Source: an uncultured Oscillospiraceae bacterium | Lineage (GTDB): Bacteria > Bacillota > Clostridia > Oscillospirales > Oscillospiraceae | NCBI GenBank assembly: GCA_934515035.1 | Contig: CAKSXP010000126.1 | Span: forward strand, 1 to 5,927 | Length of the DNA: 5,927 nucleotides | Direction: 5' to 3' | Shown here: positions 1-3,667 of the stretch, one piece after another | Numbering within the stretch: position 1 is the first letter of the stretch | Layout of the letters: each line of letters opens with the position of its first letter | The notes under the pieces: model-generated | What the model was told of the DNA's origin: nothing | The model's database searches: none | Seen by the model: only the letters and a program-made list of their open reading frames with translations | Program-made: the position numbers and the translations under genes

Positions 1-75
1 TTCGGCGGCTGGGGCGGCTGCGGCTGCAACAACAGCTGCGGCAACAACTGCGGCGGCTGCGGCTGCGGCTGCTGA
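1..75 (+). CDS. C-terminal tail of a Gly/Cys-rich protein (partial, 5' end outside window)
   Basis: Frame 1 is open from the left edge to a TGA at 73-75 and encodes 24 residues made almost only of Gly, Cys and Asn, with one Phe, one Trp and one Ser. The tail has eight cysteines in patterns such as CGC, NNSC, NNC and CGCGC. It is believable as a coding end because a clear rho-independent terminator on the same strand follows about 50 nt later. Such tails occur in small spore-coat-like or cell-surface proteins and in some metal-binding or peptide precursors, but nothing here decides among these. The protein is not recognised and no function is assigned. It is convergent with the operon to its right. 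GGC/TGC triplet repetition makes a low-complexity false reading possible. Confidence 0.55.
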   Translation, partial: FGGWGGCGCNNSCGNNCGGCGCGC

Positions 76-76
76 G

Positions 77-92
77 CGCTCGGGCCGGAGCG
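77..92 (+). other. Short hairpin after the Gly/Cys-rich gene
   Basis: CGCTC (77-81) pairs with GAGCG (88-92) around a 6-nt GC loop, directly after the stop codon. It is followed by A residues, not T, so it is not a terminator for the + strand. It may simply be GC-rich spacer; the true terminator lies 30 nt further on. Confidence 0.25.
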
Positions 93-124
93 AAAAAATC
101 AGATATAGATAAACATTGCCATTT

Positions 125-160
125 CGCGGGACCCTTATTCGGGTCTCGCGATTTTTGTTT
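125..160 (+). terminator. Rho-independent terminator of the Gly/Cys-rich gene
   Basis: A 10-bp stem (CGCGGGACCC at 125-134 paired with GGGTCTCGCG at 141-150, one G-U pair) has a 6-nt loop and is followed by ATTTTTGTTT, the U tract of a + strand transcript. The opposite strand has no U tract after the hairpin, so it acts mainly rightwards. Its right arm and loop also hold the last codons and the TAA stop (135-137) of the convergent cyclo-ligase gene. Confidence 0.85.
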
Positions 161-704
161 CAGTGACGATGCACTTAACGGGTATATCGTGTTCTTCTCT
201 GGGAAGTGCGCCCATCATCATCCTGCTTCTGCAAAGACCGATAGTGAAGCCCTTGCATCCGGCAAGATACCTGTCATAATAGCCGGCTCCATATCCGAGC
301 CTGTATCCTTCCAGGTCATAGACCAGCGCGGGAACTATCAGAACATCCCCGTCCTCGGGTTCCGAAACAGGCGCTCCTTCGCGCGGCTCCGGAATATTGA
401 GTCTGCCCTTTACGAGCTCGTCGCCTTCTTTATATTCGCGGAATTCCATCTTACCGCCGCCGAATGTTGCGGGAAGGAAAACCTGTTTGCCGGATTTCAG
501 CGCTCCGCCTATCATCGCGCGGGTATCCACCTCTTTGGAGATGCTGTAATATGTGAACACGCGCTTCGCTTCCTTGTATTCCGGAACTGTAAGCAGCATA
601 TACAATATGTCTTTGTTGCTCTCGATGAAATAAAACCGGTCGATCGCAGCAAGCCGCGAACCCGCGGCGACTCTTATCTGATGTTTTGTCTGTTGGATGT
701 CCAT
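135..704 (-). CDS. 5-formyltetrahydrofolate cyclo-ligase (5,10-methenyltetrahydrofolate synthetase)
   Basis: A cytoplasmic enzyme that converts 5-formyl-THF plus ATP to 5,10-methenyl-THF, returning the stored folate to the one-carbon pool. The family signature GYRLGYGAGYYDRYL is at residues 133-147 and covers the nucleotide/folate site. It is preceded by VLIVPALVYD (121-130) and by the usual EVDT (59-62), MEF (86-88) and RLNIPEP (101-107) elements, and followed by DIPV (173-176). I chose the ATG at 704, giving 189 aa, the normal family length. The frame stays open to an ATG at 773, but that extension lies inside the thymidylate kinase gene and adds non-family sequence. GGAGG at 718-722 lies 13 nt upstream, inside the end of the thymidylate kinase gene, and only 2 nt separate that gene's stop from this ATG. 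It is the last gene of the operon. Its stop lies in the loop of the convergent terminator. The family assignment is firm. Confidence 0.93.
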   Translation of the reverse strand: MDIQQTKHQIRVAAGSRLAAIDRFYFIESNKDILYMLLTVPEYKEAKRVFTYYSISKEVDTRAMIGGALKSGKQVFLPATFGGGKMEFREYKEGDELVKGRLNIPEPREGAPVSEPEDGDVLIVPALVYDLEGYRLGYGAGYYDRYLAGCKGFTIGLCRSRMMMGALPREEHDIPVKCIVTETKIARPE

Positions 705-706
705 TT

Positions 707-1375
707 TTATCTTATTGCCTCCAAAATTGCCGAGTATATCTCCTCGTGAATATCTTCTATGCTTCTTCTGCATCCGCCGGCAATGCTGTCAACCACGCGC
801 CAGCCATAATGCGCCGCGGCATATCTGCCCGTTCGGAGCGTCTGTCGAAGATATTCAACATTGTTTTCGTGTATATCACCTTTTGTGTCAGTCCCCTTTT
901 GCCTGTCCCTCAATTGTTCAAGAGACAGTGACAGCTCCGTATTCAGGTATATGACGAGATCGGGACGCGGAAGTTCCAGCTGAACATACTCAAACTCGGC
1001 AAGCCAGTTCAGAAAATCGGGAAGCTCTTTCTCGGAAAGCTTTGACCCCTGATGACATGCATTGCTGGTCGTATACCTGTCGCAAAGCACTATCCCGCCT
1101 TTTTCATACCATTCTCCCCAGTCGGTCTTGAACGAAGCGTATCTGTCCACAGCATAGAACGCAGACGCGGCATATGCGTTGACATCCGACGGCTTTTTTC
1201 CGAAGTCTCCGGCCAGATACATCCTTATAAGCGCCGACGACTCATTATCATAGCGCGGAAAAACAACTCTTTTGAACCGGATGCCATCGCTGTCCAGATG
1301 CTCACAGAGTCTTGCATACTGAGTAGACTTACCGCTTCCGTCGATACCCTCCAGGACGATCAGCTTTCCGCTCAT
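707..1375 (-). CDS. tmk: Thymidylate (dTMP) kinase
   Basis: Phosphorylates dTMP to dTDP with ATP, an essential cytoplasmic step in dTTP synthesis. The 222-aa protein begins with a P-loop, GIDGSGKS, at residues 10-17. FPRYD (39-43) is the dTMP-binding segment of the clostridial variant, VDRYAS (77-82) follows, and CDRYTTSN (98-105) is the DR-motif segment. A basic LID-like stretch lies around residues 156-170. Length and motif order fit the family. The ATG at 1375 overlaps the upstream glycosyltransferase stop as ATGA (1372-1375), and GGAGG at 1385-1389 lies 9 nt before it, so translation is probably coupled. It sits next to the folate enzyme downstream. Because thymidylate synthase makes dTMP from methylene-THF, the pair fits a shared dTMP/one-carbon context, which is an inference from adjacency. 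Confidence 0.94.
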   Translation of the reverse strand: MSGKLIVLEGIDGSGKSTQYARLCEHLDSDGIRFKRVVFPRYDNESSALIRMYLAGDFGKKPSDVNAYAASAFYAVDRYASFKTDWGEWYEKGGIVLCDRYTTSNACHQGSKLSEKELPDFLNWLAEFEYVQLELPRPDLVIYLNTELSLSLEQLRDRQKGTDTKGDIHENNVEYLRQTLRTGRYAAAHYGWRVVDSIAGGCRRSIEDIHEEIYSAILEAIR

Positions 1376-2100
1376 CGCTTTTTACCTCCAAGTCGTTCTG
1401 CTGCTGCGTCAACAAGAAACAGGGGCAGCTTTGCCATGCGCCCTATGCGCCTGGGTTCTTTCAGCAGCCTGTAGAGCCACTCGAGCCCCATTTTACGCCA
1501 TGCCTCAGGCGCTCTTCGGACCGTGCCCGAAAAAACGTCAAGGCTCCCGCCAAGCCCGGCCATCAATCCGACGTCAAACGACGCTCTGTTTTCAAGCATC
1601 CATTTTTCCTGCTTTGGAGCCCCGAGGCAAACAAGCAGAAAATCCGGTTTGGCGCTGTTTATTTTTTCGATTATCGGTGCATCGTCGTCAAAATACCCGT
1701 CGTTTGTTCCGACGATCCTGAGTCCGGCGAAGCGCTCCGAAAGCTTTTCGGCCGCAAGCTGTGCAACACCGGGTCTGGCGCCGAACAGAAACACGGTCCC
1801 ACCCGTCTGCGCAAGCCTTGCAAACATCGCCTGTGCAAAATCTATCCCGGGAACGCGATCCTTCAGCGGTGTGCCAAGTATCGACGCCGCCTTTATGATC
1901 CCTATCCCATCCGCCAGCACCAGGTCCGCGTTGTTTACCGCTTCGCGTGCGGTCTCGTCAGACCTGCACAGCTGGACTATTTCCGGATTGGGCGTTACCA
2001 CATAAGCCCCGCGCCGCTGCCCGATAAGCTCAAAAGCTCTGTCAACGGCTTCATCAAGCGTCAGATCGTCAAACCCGACGCCAAGAACATTTATCCTCAT
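1372..2100 (-). CDS. WecG/TagA/CpsF-family glycosyltransferase (GT26)
   Basis: The family transfers a sugar, classically N-acetylmannosamine, onto undecaprenyl-diphosphate-GlcNAc at the cytoplasmic membrane face, an early step for wall teichoic acid (TagA), enterobacterial common antigen (WecG) or capsule. The 242 residues show the whole signature: TPNPEIV at 36-42, ADGIGI at 63-68 with the presumed catalytic Asp64, RVPGID at 82-87, FLFGARPGV at 104-112, LGAPKQEKW at 159-167, GLGGSLDVFSG at 182-192, and RRAPEAWRKMGLEWLYRL at 195-212. The basic C-terminal segment (about residues 203-224, EPRRIGRM) is the part that contacts the membrane and closes the active site in TagA. The ATG at 2100 overlaps the sirtuin stop as ATGA, with a modest GGGTGG just upstream. 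No other glycan genes are in view, so the acceptor, the donor and the polymer served are unknown and I give no tagA/wecG symbol. Confidence 0.92.
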   Translation of the reverse strand: MRINVLGVGFDDLTLDEAVDRAFELIGQRRGAYVVTPNPEIVQLCRSDETAREAVNNADLVLADGIGIIKAASILGTPLKDRVPGIDFAQAMFARLAQTGGTVFLFGARPGVAQLAAEKLSERFAGLRIVGTNDGYFDDDAPIIEKINSAKPDFLLVCLGAPKQEKWMLENRASFDVGLMAGLGGSLDVFSGTVRRAPEAWRKMGLEWLYRLLKEPRRIGRMAKLPLFLVDAAAERLGGKKR

Positions 2101-2825
2101 ACATCCACCCTGATCTGGGAGAATACCTCTCCGATCTTATCGCGTATCACAAGGCAGGCTGCGCTGTCCTGACTCGTTGCATCCCTGTTTATAAGCACGA
2201 GCTTGTCACCGCGGTAAAAATCGATAAGTCCGGCAGCAGGATATACGACCAGCGACGTCCCGCCGATGATAAGCATATCGGCTTTTTCAATAGCCTCAAT
2301 AGACCTCTGTATGACCGCGCTGTCCAGCCCTTCCTCATATAGGACGACGTCGGGACGGACCACTCCTCCGCAGGTGCAGTAGGGAACGCCCGCACAGTCG
2401 TTTATATACGCTTCGTCATAGCCCTTTCCGCATTTCGAGCAGTAGCAGCGATGTACTGAGCCGTGCAGCTCAAGGACATTCCGGCTGCCCGCCATCTGAT
2501 GCAGGCCGTCAATATTCTGCGTTATCACGGCTTTCAGCTTTCCGGCCCTCTCGAGCTCCGCAAGCTTGAAATGCGCCGCGTTGGGCTTTGCGTCCTTTAC
2601 GACGAGTTTGTCATGATAAAACCTGTAAAACGCCTCCGGCTCGCGCACAAAAAAGCTATGGCTGAGCATTGTCTCGGGAGGGTATTCGTATTTCTGATTA
2701 TACAGCCCGTCGACGCTGCGGAAATCCTGTATGCCCGATTCCGTACTGACTCCCGCGCCGCCGAAAAACACGATATTCCGGCTTTCGCATATCATACTGT
2801 TGAGCTTTGCAATATTCTCGTTCAC
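2097..2825 (-). CDS. NAD-dependent protein deacylase, SIR2 family (sirtuin)
   Basis: Removes acyl groups from lysine side chains, consuming NAD+ and releasing nicotinamide and O-acyl-ADP-ribose. The NAD-binding GAGVSTESGIQDFRS is at residues 23-37, TQNIDGLH at 102-109, and the catalytic His121 in LELHGS. The zinc site is C129-x2-C132 paired with C150-x-C152, all four cysteines being present. GGTSLVVYPAAG (188-199) and INRD (212-215) form the second half of the Rossmann fold. The length of 242 aa is typical. The segment after FRS reads VDGLYNQKYEYPP and lacks the Tyr/Arg pair of SIRT5-like desuccinylases, so deacetylation is more likely, by inference. The start is GTG at 2825, supported by GAGGAG at 2835-2840 with 9-nt spacing. 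It is the first gene of a four-gene operon with its own promoter, and its stop overlaps the next start. Calling it CobB would be conventional but the orthology is not shown here. Confidence 0.94.
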   Translation of the reverse strand: MNENIAKLNSMICESRNIVFFGGAGVSTESGIQDFRSVDGLYNQKYEYPPETMLSHSFFVREPEAFYRFYHDKLVVKDAKPNAAHFKLAELERAGKLKAVITQNIDGLHQMAGSRNVLELHGSVHRCYCSKCGKGYDEAYINDCAGVPYCTCGGVVRPDVVLYEEGLDSAVIQRSIEAIEKADMLIIGGTSLVVYPAAGLIDFYRGDKLVLINRDATSQDSAACLVIRDKIGEVFSQIRVDV

Positions 2826-2897
2826 AATGCGCGTCTCCTCTGTCTTTTACTTGGCGCTTCCATGTGCTTTCCGTTCTTTTCTTCCGATGGCAGAGCT

Positions 2898-2926
2898 ATT
2901 ATATCGCACAATTGAGCGAATCGCAA
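2898..2926 (-). promoter_or_regulatory. Sigma-A-type promoter of the sirtuin operon
   Basis: Read on the minus strand, TTGCGA (2921-2926) and a perfect TATAAT (2898-2903) are separated by exactly 17 bp. The expected start near 2890 would give a leader of about 65 nt before the GTG at 2825. No competing promoter is seen before the other three operon genes, so this one probably drives all four. Confidence 0.72.
2904..2919. promoter_or_regulatory. Near-perfect palindrome in the promoter spacer, candidate operator
   Basis: TCGCACAATTGAGCGA is symmetric at 14 of 16 positions around the CAATTG centre, with only positions 5 and 12 breaking the dyad. It fills the -10/-35 spacer of the sirtuin operon promoter, where a bound dimer would block RNA polymerase. 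It does not match a Rex, LexA or other operator that I recognise, so the regulator is unassigned. Confidence 0.45.
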
Positions 2927-2962
2927 GACACTTTCGGCTGCCGTATGGGAATTGCGCGGCTG

Positions 2963-2986
2963 TGCGCTGCGTACGTATACAGCGCG
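2963..2986. other. GC-rich hairpin between the membrane-protein gene and the sirtuin promoter
   Basis: GCGCTG (2964-2969) pairs with CAGCGC (2980-2985), extended by one T-G pair at 2963/2986, around a 10-nt loop that holds short palindromes. It lies about 20 nt past the stop of the membrane-protein gene on the minus strand. Neither strand has a U tract after it, so it is not a standard intrinsic terminator; it could protect the 3' end of that mRNA. The rest of 2826-3002 holds only the promoter and leader of the sirtuin operon. Confidence 0.3.
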
Positions 2987-3002
2987 AATATATGCCGGAA
3001 GT

Positions 3003-3392
3003 TTATTTTTTCCCGAACAGGTTTGCAAGCGGCTCGATTATCGCGTTGAGCGATTCTATCGTGTCATTGAGTGTATCCACATCGAAATTCTCGATTTTTT
3101 CTGCCGCCTGCTGTACTCCTTCTCGGCTTTCCGCGATCAGCAGTTCAACATCTTCAAGGGTGTCGGCAATGTCCGCCAGAGAAATATTGTCGCCCAGATC
3201 CGAGATGCTGCCGAAAAACCTGGCGGCCGGGGGAACTATAACGGCCATGCACACGATGCTGACCAGGAACATCGCAGCGCATATCGCGGCAATTATACAC
3301 AAAAGTCTGTTCTGTTTTACAAGCGCATCATTCTGTCGCTGCGTTTCCTGCCACGGTCTCTGTCCGGACATCCGGTTATTATACTCTTCCAA
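3003..3392 (-). CDS. Small membrane-anchored protein of unknown function (one TM helix plus helical tail)
   Basis: The 129-aa protein has a polar, Gln-rich N-terminus (residues 1-29), one strong transmembrane helix (about 30-53, rich in Ile, Ala, Val and Cys), PP at its end, and a tail of about 70 residues (60-129). The tail shows heptad-like hydrophobic spacing and is probably helical or coiled-coil. It ends with a segment (D104-VDTLNDTIESLNAIIEPLA to FGKK) of a kind I recall in small uncharacterised Clostridia membrane proteins; no named function is known to me. The start is probably TTG at 3392, because a perfect GGAGG (3400-3404) lies 7 nt upstream. The ATG at 3371 (122 aa) has a poorer, more distant GGAAGAG. 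The frame stays open up to 3599, but that extension runs through the tRNA remnant and terminator and is not believable. With no charged-residue test possible beyond inspection, an N-in topology is only a guess. No clear promoter of its own is seen. Confidence 0.75.
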   Translation of the reverse strand: MEEYNNRMSGQRPWQETQRQNDALVKQNRLLCIIAAICAAMFLVSIVCMAVIVPPAARFFGSISDLGDNISLADIADTLEDVELLIAESREGVQQAAEKIENFDVDTLNDTIESLNAIIEPLANLFGKK

Positions 3393-3404
3393 GTCGCTGC
3401 CTCC
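3390..3404 (-). promoter_or_regulatory. Ribosome binding site deciding a TTG start
   Basis: On the minus strand GGAGG (3404 to 3400) is followed by 7 nt and then TTG (3392-3390). This is the best-placed Shine-Dalgarno sequence for the membrane-protein gene and favours TTG over the in-frame ATG seven codons later. Confidence 0.6.
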
Positions 3405-3432
3405 GTTCGTTTGTGTATTTCTTCCGGTAAAT

Positions 3433-3464
3433 AAAAAAGTACCGGAAAACTTTCCGGTACTTTT
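3433..3464 (-). terminator. Strong rho-independent terminator directly after the tRNA 3' end
   Basis: The arms 3435-3448 and 3451-3464 are perfectly complementary over 14 bp (core AGTACCGGAAA/TTTCCGGTACT). In practice a few inner pairs open to form the loop. The minus strand transcript then ends in TTTTTT-A-TTT. It starts at the encoded CCA, which is the usual tRNA-gene terminator position. The + strand side has a shorter T run (3461-3464), so weak bidirectional action is possible. Confidence 0.88.
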
Positions 3465-3526
3465 GGCGGAGAAGATGGGATTTGAACCCATGCTCGGCTC
3501 ATCACCGACTACTCCCTTAGCAGGGG
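3464..3526 (-). pseudogene. tRNA-Ser(GCU) 3' fragment left by element integration
   Basis: Read on the minus strand this is the 3' two-thirds of a class II tRNA. The 3' half of the anticodon arm has loop CTGCTAA (3517-3523, anticodon GCU for AGC/AGU) between CCC and GGG. A long variable arm follows, with a TCGG/CCGA stem (3505-3508 with 3494-3497). The T-arm has ATGGG/CCCAT around TTCAAAT (3475-3491), then the acceptor strand CTTCTCC, discriminator G and an encoded CCA (3464-3466). The expected 5' part is absent: there is no GGAGAAG acceptor strand and no D-arm within the 137 nt up to the next gene, and pairing breaks off after three anticodon-stem bases at 3526. It cannot fold into a working tRNA. 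The long variable arm plus GCU anticodon makes serine identity firm. Confidence 0.88.
3464..3526. mobile_element. Element/chromosome junction (att site in a tRNA-Ser gene)
   Basis: Tyrosine recombinases often integrate phages and conjugative elements into tRNA genes: the element's att copy restores the tRNA at one end, and the displaced 3' part remains at the other. The fragment here has that form. Similarity to a tRNA stops in the anticodon stem, which suggests a crossover at or near the anticodon arm. Since the fragment's 3' side (lower coordinates) keeps its native terminator and housekeeping genes, the chromosome lies left and the element right of about 3527. The exact core cannot be set without the other end, and the integrase is outside the window. 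Confidence 0.75.
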
Positions 3527-3565
3527 TACCGATTTTTGTTGAAATATCAATGAATTTTCGTGTTT

Positions 3566-3586
3566 TGCTAACCACCGTGCTAACCA
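3566..3586. repeat. Tandem 9-bp direct repeat near the att site (candidate integrase/excisionase arm sites)
   Basis: TGCTAACCA occurs at 3566-3574 and again at 3578-3586, a 12-bp period. The pair lies about 40 bp inside the element from the tRNA fragment and is separated from it by AT-rich DNA (3531-3560). Short, closely spaced direct repeats at this distance are typical of arm-type or excisionase sites of tyrosine recombinase elements. The role is inferred from position. Confidence 0.5.
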
Positions 3587-3590
3587 TAAT

Positions 3591-3667
3591 GCATTTCATT
3601 CACCGTTCACGTTCCACAGTATTATAGCCGCAGGAGCCGTTCTTTGCAATAGCGTGAACGCATTTCA
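3591..3667. repeat. Inverted 8-bp repeat around the element-end promoter, plus an 8-bp direct repeat
   Basis: CGTTCACG (3604-3611) and its exact reverse complement CGTGAACG (3653-3660) flank the outward promoter, one just downstream of its start point and one just upstream of its -35. GCATTTCA occurs at 3591-3598 and 3660-3667, the second copy reaching the stop codon of the polyvalent-protein gene. These could be paired operators or further recombinase arm sites; the arms are too far apart for a terminator. Confidence 0.4.
3621..3649 (-). promoter_or_regulatory. Promoter reading outward from the element across the att site
   Basis: On the minus strand TTGCAA (3644-3649) and a perfect TATAAT (3621-3626) have a 17-bp spacer. 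The expected start is near 3614. No reading frame with a ribosome binding site follows before the tRNA fragment, so the first things transcribed would be the att region, the tRNA 3' fragment and its terminator, a predicted RNA of about 180 nt. Read-through would reach the membrane-protein gene. Confidence 0.5.

Noticed and set aside
77..92. Hairpin after the Gly/Cys-rich gene as its terminator
   Set aside because: It is followed by A residues, not a U tract; the 125-160 hairpin fits far better.
135..773. Longer cyclo-ligase starting at the ATG at 773
   Set aside because: The extra 23 residues lie inside the thymidylate kinase gene, do not resemble the family, and the ATG at 704 has a GGAGG and gives the usual length.
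2963..2986. Hairpin as terminator of the membrane-protein gene
   Set aside because: Neither strand has a run of U after the stem, so I list it only as a structure of unknown role.
3003..3599. 198-aa version of the membrane protein
   Set aside because: Its first 69 codons read through the tRNA fragment, the terminator and att DNA. The ribosome binding site points to TTG at 3392.
2731..3627. Long + strand open frame of 298 codons
   Set aside because: It is antisense to the sirtuin start, the membrane-protein gene and the tRNA, has no ribosome binding site, and its product looks like random Ser/Arg/Cys-rich sequence.
3464..3664. tRNA-Ser interrupted by an intron near the anticodon
   Set aside because: No 5' exon (acceptor GGAGAAG, D-arm) occurs on the upstream side before the next coding frame, and nothing resembles a group I intron core.
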